A stretch of 64,000 bases of DNA from positions 868,001-932,000 of the forward strand of contig JAPYXD010000713.1 in the NCBI GenBank assembly GCA_030998225.1, read 5' to 3'. Positions 46,074-56,455 of this stretch are shown here, in pieces; position 1 is the first letter of the stretch, and each line of letters opens with the position of its first letter. The notes under the pieces are model-generated. The model was not told the DNA's origin, searched no databases, and was given only the letters and a program-made list of their open reading frames with translations. The position numbers and the translations under genes were made by a program. The stretch is from Diplolepis rosae (lineage: Eukaryota; Arthropoda; Insecta; Hymenoptera; Diplolepididae).

Positions 46074-47099
46074 TCAATTTCTATTTTCAATCATATTTAC
46101 CTGTTCAAGTACAGAATTTACGACTCTAAATCGCATTCTGTCAACCTTAACTATCACTTCCATTCCACCTTCGTCCAATTGTTTTTTACCCTCAGCTGCT
46201 CTACGGTAACGCCAAGAACGGTCAAAACCAGCCCACAGCCAAGGCAATTGAACACGCATACCATTGTTCAAAACCAAAAATTTAGGCGACAATAAAACTC
46301 GTTTGTCATCATTGTCATACCTAACGCGATCACTATCAACCTGCAATAAACAATTCAAATATATTCTTTCATCTATTGTTATAAAAAAAATTAATAAAAA
46401 TATATATATAAAAATGCTTACCAGCACAAGAAGACGCTCTTCATTAAAATGACAAAACCTTTCACTTATTTTAAATACACCAGACGGTTGCGAATGGTAT
46501 TCAGAAATTACTTGAGCTCTTAACATTTCCTGTTGTGCCAAAGGAAAATCAGCCCACCATCCGGGACCATGATGGTTTACACCTTCAACAATCCTTATTT
46601 TAAAAATGTTGAAATGTGTCACTTCCTTCCATATATCATGAGACCATTGTCTCAACTCATATCGAGGCATTTGATTCACATCCTCAAATGAATCGCGTAT
46701 ATTCTCAGTCTGAACAACAGAGTCTTCAATTGGAGAAACAATTTCATTATCCTCAGCATTTCTATTTTCACTAATAGATTCATCAACATCCATATGCACA
46801 GCACTTACACTTTCTTCAACACTTTTCTCTTGTCCTTCATTCAGATTAAAAAGTATTGACTCATCAAGAGTCTCACCGTTTTTTTCCGACTCCCCAAAGA
46901 ATGTTCGATCTAAATCAGCCCAAAAGTCACTATCTACACACACTTCACTATTTTCCCCGCTTTCGCAAAACCTCAAACTACACTCTGGAACCTCAAAATC
47001 AATCAAAGAATCAAAATTAAAATCATCCGCCGATAAAAACTCATTTCCGAAAAATTCCGAAAACTCATTTGCAACATTTTCCTTCTGAAACGACTCCAT
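46074..47099 (-). CDS. Antisense intron-containing gene with acidic N-terminus
   Basis: Open from the ATG at 47099 to 46074. An 81-base AT-rich interval (46421-46341) begins GTAAGC and ends TTTATTGCAG on the minus strand and divides by three, so it reads either as an in-phase intron or as a hydrophobic insert; splice signals favour an intron. The spliced product would be about 314 residues. Another possible donor (CAG/GTAAAT) lies just before the stop. The first about 150 residues are acidic with Phe/Asp clusters (FNFDSLIDFEVPE), like a transcription activation domain. The rest has many Trp (GPGWWADFP, LPWLWAGFDRSWRYRRA). No family recognised. It lies tail-to-tail with the F-type envelope; element A has nothing comparable. 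Confidence 0.6.
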   Translation of the reverse strand: MESFQKENVANEFSEFFGNEFLSADDFNFDSLIDFEVPECSLRFCESGENSEVCVDSDFWADLDRTFFGESEKNGETLDESILFNLNEGQEKSVEESVSAVHMDVDESISENRNAEDNEIVSPIEDSVVQTENIRDSFEDVNQMPRYELRQWSHDIWKEVTHFNIFKIRIVEGVNHHGPGWWADFPLAQQEMLRAQVISEYHSQPSGVFKISERFCHFNEERLLVLVSIFIYIFLLIFFITIDERIYLNCLLQVDSDRVRYDNDDKRVLLSPKFLVLNNGMRVQLPWLWAGFDRSWRYRRAAEGKKQLDEGGMEVIVKVDRMRFRVVNSVLEQVNMIENRN

Positions 47100-47438
47100 G
47101 TTTTACTCAAAGGATCTAAACGTCGACTAACACTCTTCTCACTCTCAAAGTTAACCCTTTCGACCTTCATTTCTCCAAAAATTTTCCCTATTTTTACTTC
47201 TAATACATAAAAACACACAAACCTCTTGACTTAAACCCTTCTAAATTTTGTCAAAAAAAACGACAACCTTAGAAACTCCAATTATCACACTATGAATAAC
47301 TTTCAAAAAGAGGATGCCTCCCAACCAACGTCACAAATCCTAGAAGCAATAAAATCATAAATCAGTAAACTTTTTTCACTCAGACTAGTAACTTGCCTAT
47401 AACTAAATATTTTCTCTCTTTCTATCATTTTTAGAATC

Positions 47439-47811
47439 ATGAAACCTCCTCAAGAAATACCTGAAAACGAAAAATCTTTAGGCGGTTTTTGAAACTTATG
47501 ACATACTATTCATCACCAAATGTTTCAAAATAGACGAAAATACACCATTGATCTATGTAAAATCAACTCACTCGGCAATGCGTATTTGTGAATATTGTTA
47601 CCTCAAATTGTCAGATTATGAAAAAGAAAGCCTTGAACGTCGAAGCACTTGGCATTCAATCGGACAAATACGCCGATTTAATACAGTCTGTTTCTTTTGT
47701 AACATCAAAATAATATCCATTTGCTGTACAGCCTTTCAATGTACTCAATGCATCGATAAGTTTCTAGACAATCAGAATCTCATACAAAATGGAATTGAAA
47801 TAGAAATATAA
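47439..47811 (+). pseudogene. Cysteine-rich small protein 1 (element B)
   Basis: The ATG at 47439 is four bases after a strong acceptor (CTTTCTATCATTTTTAG, AG at 47433-47434). After about 17 residues the frame closes (GGTTTTTGA); the homologous protein continues in another frame through CEYC, STWHSI, CFFC and CTQC to a TAA at 47811. It matches 6508-6915 in element A. Paired cysteines suggest zinc binding; role unknown. Confidence 0.7.
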
Positions 47812-48174
47812 AAATTCATCTTATAACGCATGTACTATGAAAAAGATGTAAAAGAAAAGTATTAAGCATCCTTAGTATGCATGAATTTAAACTTGAATGC
47901 TCCCAAATACTTTTTCTTCTAATAGTGGCATGAATAAAAAAAAAAGAGAGAAAAAAAATGTGTATATGTATTTGGCCTATCTTTCTAGTAGAGATTCTTT
48001 TCTTTAATTACATAAAGCGAATTTTCGTTGTCATTATGACTTAAAGACATAATATTTTTCTCACAGGAAAATGCTGCTTTTGAATACACATACCCCCCAA
48101 GCCGCAAAGGAAAATACAATGATTGCATCAAGCCCAACGAAGTATTCTGATTATTTTGTTGCAGTAGCCTCGAC

Positions 48175-48528
48175 ATGAATGGCATAACACTAATGCATCA
48201 AATCACTTTGAAACCACTATGCGAACATTGTTTTCTTAAAGAAATCCCCCAGGAGGATGTCCCTTATATAGGCGACCTCCTTCGTATTTGCATACCGTTT
48301 AAAAATATCTCTCATATAAATTGCTACATCTGTGAGAAACAAATATGTTTTGTACGAAAAAGGGCCGACCTTTGCAATGAATGTATAGCTTATTTAAATG
48401 ACACAATTCAAAATGACGAAATAATATCTGATTCGGAACCTGATACAGATTCCGAATCAGATCCAGACAGCGATCACGAAGCTTTGGAATACAAGTATGA
48501 TTCCGAAGCTTCTACTATTATACTATAA
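48175..48528 (+). CDS. Cysteine-rich small protein 2 (element B)
   Basis: 117 residues, intact. The ATG follows an excellent acceptor (CTGATTATTTTGTTGCAG, AG at 48163-48164) by 10 bases. Pairs CEHC, CYIC and CNEC lie in the first 80 residues. The C-terminal 40 residues are strongly acidic (repeats of DSEPDTDSES type) and end SEASTIIL. The element A homologue (3754-6368) is split by a transposon. The layout of a zinc-binding module plus acidic tail suggests a protein-protein or regulatory role, but no family is recognised. Confidence 0.7.
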   Translation: MNGITLMHQITLKPLCEHCFLKEIPQEDVPYIGDLLRICIPFKNISHINCYICEKQICFVRKRADLCNECIAYLNDTIQNDEIISDSEPDTDSESDPDSDHEALEYKYDSEASTIIL

Positions 48529-48826
48529 AGGGATTAAAACATTAAAAAAAAATTATTAAAATACATATATTTTTTTTCCTTTGCCTTTTTAAAAAAATAT
48601 ATAAAAAAATCATGCCACCACTTTTGTTATTATAAGCATTTATTAAAAAAACATTAAGTTAACTTAGGAACAAAGCCTATACTAAAATACTCTACCTTAA
48701 ATATACGATTTAATATAAGCTTTGTTAACATGCACTGCAGCCTTATAATTTATTTGTTAAAGAAATATAGAAAATAAGCAACTTCTACTTTTTCTGCAAA
48801 TATATTTTCTATATGTTCCAGAAAGA

Positions 48827-49255
48827 ATGGAAGTACCATTTAGAACAATAAACGCTGCCACCGTCGCTAGCCCTATGCAACTAATTAACGAATTAAGCAT
48901 AGAATATGATTTTATAGGTCCAAACTACGAAATTACGTCTAAATATTTCAATAATATTCCTACATTCTTTGCTAATTGTACGGTAATTAAAGATTGTATA
49001 AACTACACATGCACTAGCGAACGATATACTAATAAAAAACAAGCCAAGCATGACGCAGCACGTAAACTATTAGAATTATTAAATAAAAACTATGTTTTTA
49101 GTGAACAAAACGGATTAGAAGCGATCCCAAAAAGTCTTGGAGGTCGTAAAATCTTATATAAATGGACTGGGGCTTGCGAAAAGTGCTATCAAACAGGTCA
49201 CTTGATTTATACATGTAAAGGACCCACGAGAAATAAAAACCTGCGACTTAATTAA
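48827..49255 (+). CDS. dsRNA-binding motif plus zinc-knuckle protein (element B)
   Basis: 142 residues, intact. The ATG follows an acceptor (TATATGTTCCAG, AG at 48820-48821) by five bases. A dsRNA-binding motif at about 15-88 begins with MQLINELSIEYDF and ends NKKQAKHDAARKLLELL (KKxAKxxAA). CEKCYQTGHLIYTC is a CX2CX4HX4C knuckle near the C-terminus. The homologue is at 2956-3399. It is the last gene before the polypurine tract in both elements. It could act in RNAi suppression or genome packaging. Confidence 0.8.
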   Translation: MEVPFRTINAATVASPMQLINELSIEYDFIGPNYEITSKYFNNIPTFFANCTVIKDCINYTCTSERYTNKKQAKHDAARKLLELLNKNYVFSEQNGLEAIPKSLGGRKILYKWTGACEKCYQTGHLIYTCKGPTRNKNLRLN

Positions 49256-49462
49256 AATATTATATATATCCATTGTTAAATATAAATTACTACCGCATAC
49301 ATATGAACTTTTCACAAATAATATTTCGATAGGAATCATATGCGAGACACCTCTTATCCTATAACAATATGTTTTCAGGAAACTAATGAACTCATTTTAA
49401 TTTTTCCTCTACCGAGGATTCGATCGTTACAGTTCTATTCTATCACCTCCACGATCGAATTT

Positions 49463-49480
49463 AGAGGGAGGGGGGGGGGG
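49463..49480 (+). other. Polypurine tract of element B
   Basis: An AGAGGGAG block followed by a run of G ends exactly where the LTR begins with TGTTACG. Confidence 0.85.
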
Positions 49481-51182
49481 TGTTACGTATCCATGACAGT
49501 TATATTATATATTATAATCATATAAAACTATTATGCTATTATATCATATAACACGTTTTATTGTTGCTATAAATATTGTTGCTAGATACATGTAATTGTT
49601 TTTATAAATAATTTCACTATTACTGTTAACTAAAATATCAATAAACAATTGATTTTATTGATAAAATACTAATTAAAACAAATATTACCTTTTATTATTA
49701 TTAACTATTATTATTACTATTGTTAATAATAACAATTAACGAAATGCAACAAATGTTATATAGCAAAAATATTACTTCAACCTTTATATTTAAAATTATT
49801 ATTAATCACTATTATTATTAATATTTAATATTGTTATTAACAATAATGGTCAAAATGCAACAAATATTAAATAATAACAATTTTACTTCAATTTCTTGAT
49901 TTCTTGATTAATTATCAATCACTTTCATTATAATTATTTCATGTTGTTACTAAAATTTGCAACATATATTATAATAATGTTACTTCAAATTTTATAATAA
50001 TAATGTTTATAATAATTATCATTATTGTTAATATTCTTATTTTGATGTTAATCAACAATCAGCAATTAATTATAAAATACGTTCTTTTAATAACTATTAC
50101 TATTATGTTATTTTATAAACAAAAGCAATGTTTAAATATAAAGATGGATAGAATTATAAACAAATCATAATCACCATTTATGTACAACAATTGTATTATA
50201 GTTACTCTATTACTTACCTATGTATACAAATAATATCATTAACCCTTGCGACTAAATTTACCTAAAAACCTGATGGTACGGGTTTACATAGCCCTTGAGA
50301 AGATGTGAGTACACCCACACCACGGACTTGGAGAATCGGTGTGAGTCCCTAAGCTCACCAACGCAGCACACCAGCAAACTAGCCCATAGTCTCAACTCAC
50401 CACACTAACACCTAAGATTCTAATGGACTTCGAAAAAGCTATTGAAACCATGGAATTCAAATTCCCATACTTTCTACCTACGAGTTGAGACTACAGACGA
50501 AAATATAAGTCGGAGTCTGAGTCTAAGCGAGTCTAAGGGAGTCTAAGGGAGCGTACGATCAAGCAGCATCGTTAGAACCGGTTTTCGTCGCCGTACCGCA
50601 ATAAATCTAAGTGGCCGTAATTTCCACGTGTTCGGGAAAACCAATATAATAATAACGGAGTGAATTTCAATAAAAATGGATTTAGTGTCATTGTAATCGA
50701 GGTATCAAAATAAGGATACCGGTTAAACAAAGGATTGACCTGCCACTGTTGGTGAACAAAGATAATTAGGGGAGGTACCCGATTAGCAGAGGATACACAG
50801 AGCTTAAAGGATTATCGCTTTCAAGAGGCCATCTCATCAATAACAACCGGTAAGTCAAATAACTTGTTTTTATTAAAGTTCTCTTTTCTTTTGAGCCCTT
50901 TAGACTCACGGTGTGTTTTTCTTTAAGGTTGGACCAATCAGACTCGACCAACCAAAGGAAAACAGCCTGCAACCAACAACTAAAAAGTCGCTTGGGTTAA
51001 AATAAAATTTGTATTTTTTTAATAAATTATTATTACCAATAATTGTAATTTGATTCATTTGGCTTGTCCTCTACCCGGTTAATTGTTAATTTTAACAATA
51101 AACAGATGAACATAGTTAGGGTAATTGACTCCAGACTTTAGGTAGGAAATGTTTATATTAATTTAAAACTTAGGACGTCACA
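49481..51182 (+). repeat. 3' LTR of element B
   Basis: 1702 bases, TGTTACGTATCC ... TTAGGACGTCACA. It is AT-rich in its first 700 bases; AATAAA-type signals lie near 51000. It abuts a PLE fragment at 51183. No matching 5' LTR is in the window. Confidence 0.75.
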
Positions 51183-51655
51183 ACTTAATAGATTAAATTC
51201 ATGATAGCTTTCCAGCTGATGTCTGTTTACATTTCAAATTCTGTGTTTACAATAACTGTTGTCAATATTTAAAGTTAACTGTTTGAATTTAATAATTTAG
51301 TAGACAAAGTGTTGTCTACTCCATGACATCACGTCATTTTATTAATTAAATCATGACTTTTATTATAATTTTATTTTCTCGAAATTACTCATCATGAGTT
51401 AACCTTCTTTTATAAAGGTAAAATTTTAACAATTTTGTGTATGTTCTGGATGTTAAGTTAATTTAATTTTTATTTTTCTTGTGTGTGACAATTTTAATAT
51501 TTGGTGTTTTTTTTTTCTTAATTTAATAATGCCTGATGAGGTTGGCAAACCCATAGCCAACGAAACGTCGCAACAATTTTGACACTATAAAGAGTTTTCT
51601 TCTTTATATTTGACCCTCATTGATCGAAAACCAGCATCTTTTATTAAATTCTTAT
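51183..51655 (+). mobile_element. PLE 3'-end fragment
   Basis: Inverted match to 37135-37605 of the PLE upstream, starting precisely at the LTR end of element B. It contains only the 3' non-coding part with a hammerhead-like core. Its other end interrupts the LTR of element C. Confidence 0.85.
51533..51566 (+). ncRNA. Hammerhead ribozyme-like core
   Basis: CTGATGAG, stem II GTTGGC/GCCAAC with loop AAACCCATA, then GAAAC: the conserved hammerhead core. A short GTC/GAC pairing follows (51568-51582), so stem III is weak, as in PLE-type hammerheads. Confidence 0.7.
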
Positions 51656-51885
51656 ATTTATTTCATTGTTAAGAGTGAAAACTAAACATTCTAATTTAAC
51701 AAGTAGTGACATCAAACTGATGTCACTTCGTACGTTTTATTTGTGAGAGATTTTAGGGAAATGCCGAGGCCTGCCTGAACCTCTACATATATAGGCAGCT
51801 AATCCTAGGAGGGGGAGGTCATCAACCTCTACATATATGGGTAGCTAAACCTGGGGGAAGGAGGTCATCATCTGGCCTGGTAACA
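51656..51885 (-). repeat. 3' LTR of element C, truncated
   Basis: On minus it starts TGTTACCAGGCC after the polypurine tract GTCTAAAAAGGGGGG (51900-51886). A direct duplication of a block with ATATATGTAGAGGTT lies inside. It is cut by the PLE fragment. Confidence 0.7.
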
Positions 51886-51967
51886 CCCCCCTTTTTAGAC
51901 ATATATTAGCCCTTTAATTTCTAGATTTTACCCGTCTGTTTTAGACATGTATTAGTCTCTTAATTTA

Positions 51968-53726
51968 CTAAATTCTTACCCTCCTTACTTTTGGTATTTC
52001 GGTGGTTACCAAGGGTTGCAAGCTAGAATTGTACGTAACAATGTTCGTCGGCGTTGTTACCTTTGTTTTTACACAGAATATACAGAGTATTTTGGGCATA
52101 CACTTTTGTATGAATTCGAGTATTCCTAATCTGTACAGAACATAGGCTGATCCTAATCCTAGCGCTGCGTAACCTAAATAGCTTAACCAATCCATAGTTG
52201 TTTCTCTCCATGTTCTTAGTCTTCTGTCAGTGGCTATTGATTTTAACATATTTTCTGCATCGTCTAGGCTTAATTTGGCTTGTCGTAATTCACTGTTATC
52301 TATAATTTTAGGGAGACGTATTAATTTACTTTCTAAGGTTTTTAGGTCACATTGAATTCGTCATAAAATTGTCACTTTAGATTTTTCGTAAGGTACAGTG
52401 CGTCCATTCCATTATAGATTTTACAATTTGAGCCCGTCAGTAGTGAGGGTTGTTTAATCTTTAGGTGTTCTATTCCTGTTTCGCAGCTAATATCTAAATC
52501 TACCTCGTTCATTGGTACTATTATGTATCCGTTTAGTACGGGTATGAAGGTTTCTTTGCGTAAAGCAAAAGGTGAAGTTTTACATTTGTTCTCTGAGTAT
52601 CGCTTGAATATCGTAGCTTCGCATGTTTCACTGTCAGTCAGCCTAAGGTTTGGTTGGCTTCTTTCGCAAATTTTATATTCGCTTATCGTCGTACATTTAT
52701 TTATTGTTTCCTTGTCAGTAATAACATATGAGTCTCTAAATTTTATTATATAGTCATGGTCGGGAATTACTGCAAAATATAGGTTTTGGATAGGATAAGG
52801 AATAGGTATAATGTGTTTGATGGTACCCTCTTCCTGTTCTATAATGGGAAATTTGAGTATATAGGTGAATAGTCATTTCAGGATGGCAACTGATAGTTGA
52901 CTTATTCCGATTATATGCCGATAGCTGGTTTCGTCTGAATCAAAATGGTATCTTGTTCTGTCTTTTTCTTCAAATTCCTTAATAGTTGTTTTTAACGTAG
53001 CAGGTTTTAATATTTGAGGATGGATGATTCCATGTTTACCGTCGTTGATAGCGTTGATGGCCATGTCTATGTTTTCGCTTGTCTCGTCAATCATTATGGC
53101 TGCTATTAGCAGCTTACTGTTAACGAAGCTGTCCCTTGATACGGTGTTCAGTCCGCTACTCAGATTTCCTGCGAGCTCTCTTTCAGCATTCTGATTCCCA
53201 ATGAGCTCTTTGTGGTTTACGGATGATGAATCTAGGATAAGTTTCAGGATTTTCGTGTGATTTGTTAACACTGTTGCCAAGTTTCTATTGTCCATATATA
53301 TTTTGTCAAATTCGTTATTTATGCTATCCAAGTCCTGTTCGCTTAGTGTACCAAATAGTGTTTTGGATATATCGCCGAAAAAGTTTGCCAGTCCTCTTTT
53401 CGTACGTTTATTTTTACCGAGTAATTTCCCCAGAATCTTATTCTTATGTACTAATCTATTGTAACGATTCATTATAAGCTGTACTTCGTATTGGGGTGCA
53501 CATTTCCCGTTACATATGCTGATTCTGCTAACTCAATGGTGCTGCTTATCGCTGATATACGTTGCTGGATAGATGTGAAGTTATTTCCCACCACAAGGTC
53601 CCAAGTTTCATGGTACAAATGTACCTTGGAGATATCTTCGACAAATAAATTGCTGGTTAATGGTTGTAAGGTGTAGTTGGCTTTACAGTTGGCTATTGCC
53701 GCTATTAGAAGTACTAGGGTCCTCAT
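51968..53726 (-). pseudogene. Errantivirus-type envelope of element C
   Basis: It starts at 53726 with a signal peptide (MRTLVLLIAAIANCKA). The stop of the first frame overlaps the next at 53472. The second frame carries a furin-like KRTKRG followed by a hydrophobic fusion-peptide-like LANFFGDISKTLFGTL and a long helical region. The part 52872-52250 is broken. The C-terminal frame (52249-51968) has a membrane segment (LGYAALGLGSAYVLYRLGI) and tail. Same general family as the F-type envelopes of A and B, but clearly different. Confidence 0.85.
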
Positions 53727-54850
53727 CTGAAAAATAAGGCATACACTGATCTGTGTACTCTCAGTATTTTATCTTTATTCCTAATGCGTAGATTATTATT
53801 ATCTAGGTAATCTATAACTTCGTAACGACCTTTCCAGGATTGTTCTAATTTGTTTTGTTTGGTGTTGTTAAGGATTTTGACTAGGTTTCCTGACTTGTAT
53901 AAAGGATGTGTTCTCATTATTCCTTCATCTAATCTTTTCTTAGTGTTTTCTAATTCCACTTGGATTCATCCTCTAGCTTTTCTGATGTTTTCCTCGTATT
54001 TTTTCCTCCATTTCCTTATCAGATTTTGATGGGTTAAATTGGGTGAGTTCTCAATCTCAGATGGTATATTTGGTACTTTTCCAAACGTGAGTTCAAAGGG
54101 TGTAAATCCCGTGGTTTGATTTACTGTTGAATTTATTGCGAATGTTACATATTTTAGATTTTCGTCCCAGTTATTCTGATTTTCTGCCATGCTAGTTTTG
54201 ATCCGATTATTCAGGGTTGAGTGCATTCTTTCAATGTTTCCGTTGGATTGTGGGTGGAAAGCTGTAGTTTTAATATGTTTGATTTTCAAAGCCTTCTCAA
54301 ATTGGTCCATTAACTCAGATAGAAAGTTAGACCCTTGATCAGTGGAAATAGTTTTAGGGTATCCATCAATGTAAATATACTGTTCTATCAGAGCTTCTAC
54401 TATTGCTGTTGAGGTTTCACTTTTTAACGGTATGAAAGTGGTGTATCTGGTCAATCTATCCTGAATACTAAGTATGTATTTGTTACCTCTAAGTGTAGTA
54501 GGTAATGGTCCAAAAATATCCAGTGCTATTTCATCATTTGAATTGAGTGGTATGTCGGGTATTATACTTTCTGATTGATTCTTAATTCGCGTGGTCTTTT
54601 GTAGTTGGCATATAGGGCATTTGTTGACATAGTCCTTAATGTCTTGGTCCATGTTGGTCCAAATTCCGATTCTCTTGGCTTTCTCGATAGTATTTTGTTC
54701 TCCAGTGTGATCCCTATGAGCTTCTTTAATAATTTTTTTTCGTTCTTCCTTAGTTAATTCTCGGGTTGTAGAGAAACAAATGTGGAAATTCTTATCTGGA
54801 TAATAGTTTGATAGGAATTCCATTATTTCTTGAATAACTTCTCGCTCCAA
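53723..54850 (-). pseudogene. Integrase of element C
   Basis: HHCC zinc domain (EAHRDHTGEQN ... CPICQLQK). DDE core with ALDIFGPLP (Asp), STDQGSNFLSE (Asp) and FHPQSNGNIERMH (Glu). A stop near 53963 separates the C-terminal module (WKGRYEVIDYLDNNNLRIRN). The family inserts the element into chromosomal DNA. Confidence 0.9.
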
Positions 54851-55662
54851 TAATGTAAATAGAGGATCTTCAAAGGATAATCTATGATTGAAAGTTTTCT
54901 GTTAACGAATTCTTCGATAAACCAACTTAATTTATACAGCCAATCTTCTTCGTTGTACATAGGCATTTCATCCTTAGTTACTTCTTTCCAAAGTTTGCCG
55001 ATAGCGTTAGGCTTTGTTTTAATTTTGCCTTTGACTGGTTGCAGTTTCCAATTTATAAAATCCGTATATAAATTAGTATCGTCTCCTGGTGTTTCCGTGA
55101 TTCCTTCTTCCGTTTCTGTGGTTTCATTTTCTGATAGTTCTCTCATTCGCCTTGCGGTTAATTTAATTTTTTCTTTTAATATTTCGTCTTTTGTTATTCG
55201 CGGCTTATCGAATGTTTCTATTTTCGGTGACTGGTCTTCCAAGCTTGGTTCTTCTTCTTCAGTACTAATTCCGGGTTTTTCCATTGCTTCTTGTAATGTG
55301 TCCTTAGTAATGGGAAAAAGTCTGGATAGACAATCCGCTACTTTATTTTCTTTTCATTTTACATATTCTATTTCGTATTCGTATTCTTCCATATAAAGTC
55401 TCCATCGTAAGATTCTCGAGCTAGGGTCTTTCACATTGTGCAGCCAAACTAAAGCACGGTGGTCTGTTTGAATTTTGAATTTCTTCTCGAGAAGATATTG
55501 TCTGAGGCGTTTCATAGCCCATACAATTGCTAAAAGTTCTTTTTCGGAGGTGGTGTATTTTTCTTCGGCTTTGTTCAATGTTCTGGATATAAAAAGACAA
55601 GGGTGCCCGTCTTGGCTTAATACTGCTAAAATTTTGTCTGAGTGCCGCGTATAAATCTTCAT
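54823..55662 (-). pseudogene. RNase H and linker of pol, element C
   Basis: RNase H: FISRTLNKAEEKYTTSEKE, AIVWAMKRLRQYL, TDHRALVWLHNVKDPSS. A stop near 55354 precedes a charged linker (55284-54823, Glu/Thr-rich) leading to the integrase. The RT domain is deleted. Confidence 0.85.
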
Positions 55663-55693
55663 AGGAGTTTATTTGCATATATCTAATGGCTTT

Positions 55694-56215
55694 TTATGCC
55701 GCGTGCGTAATTTTCTTTGCTAAAATTAAATCTAGAAGAATTTCTGGTTCTTCGCATCTTATTCTAGCTCTCTTTACGGTTTTTAGAAAATCTTCTACTC
55801 CCATGTCGTCCTGACCGTTAATTGGCTTTATCGTTTCAATTGCTAACTTGGCTCCCATTTTCCGTTCTTCGTGTGATGCTGTTGGGACAGTTGTTGGGAA
55901 AAATTGTGATTGACCGTAAATATTTTCCTGTCTTGGTCTAAATGTTTCTTTTCTTTCGAATGTTTTTTCTTCGTCCGAAGAATGATCGTCTGTCGCTTCT
56001 GGTCGTTGCTGCAATTCACTATCTGTTTCTACTGTCCCTGCTCCTCCTAATTTCTTTGATAATCTTGAAATTTCATCTATTCTATTTTCGTTTTCTTTTT
56101 GAGGGCGTTGAATGAGATAGTCAGGGTTTCCATTAGGTTGAGAACCCTTATTAGTAATTCGTCAGTGGTGTAAGAGGGGGACTGGGCCCTGACGGGAGAT
56201 TGTGCTCGAGTCATG
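55694..56215 (-). pseudogene. Gag of element C
   Basis: It starts at 56215 (MTRAQSPVRAQSPSY). One break near 56080; from 56014 the frame reads KPINGQDDMGVEDFLKTVKRARIRC, typical of errantivirus Gag. Gag-like sequence continues to about 55640 in shifted frames, then joins RNase H. Confidence 0.8.
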
Positions 56216-56300
56216 AGAGTGGTTGTGATTGGGAGATTTAAAGAGGATGAGTCCGTATCGTAGGATGAGTCAGTTTGATAGAGCGTGCTATCTCGGTGTT

Positions 56301-56312
56301 CATCAGACGCCA
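56301..56312 (-). other. Primer-binding site candidate of element C
   Basis: TGGCGTCTGATG on minus lies between the LTR remnant and gag. TGGCG matches a tRNA 3' CCA end plus discriminator region; the tRNA is not identified. Confidence 0.4.
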
Positions 56313-56455
56313 GTGTACTTACTTATCTATTGTTTGTGACTCGGGTGTAGAATGTCGCGAACAATTTTGAGTGTTTTTATTTTAATAAAACAAAATGCAG
56401 TACAAGTTGCTACAAACTGTTACTGATTTTGAGATAGTGTTATTTATTTCATTAA

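Larger units (their letters stand above)
39118..51182 (+). mobile_element. Element B: 3' half of a retrovirus-like element related to A
   Basis: It holds the end of RNase H/linker, integrase, CARD-like ORF, chuvirus-type glycoprotein, double dsRNA-binding ORF, F-type envelope, antisense gene, two cysteine-rich ORFs, dsRNA-binding/zinc-knuckle ORF, polypurine tract and 3' LTR. The 5' LTR, gag, protease and RT are absent, cut at the PLE junction near 39115. The order is the same as in element A, apart from the antisense gene, which A lacks. LTRs of A and B differ, so these are separate lineages. Confidence 0.85.
51656..56455 (-). mobile_element. Element C: errantivirus-like element, internally deleted
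   Basis: On minus: part of the 5' LTR (about 56455-56313), primer-binding site, gag, RNase H, integrase, env, polypurine tract and truncated 3' LTR (51885-51656). Protease and RT core are missing: gag runs straight into RNase H near 55680. The sequence ATGAAATAAATA is shared by both LTR remnants. Confidence 0.8.

Noticed and set aside
54884..55396. Plus-strand ORF of 170 residues
   Set aside because: It is the antisense shadow of the pol linker of element C; low-complexity Ser/Leu composition.
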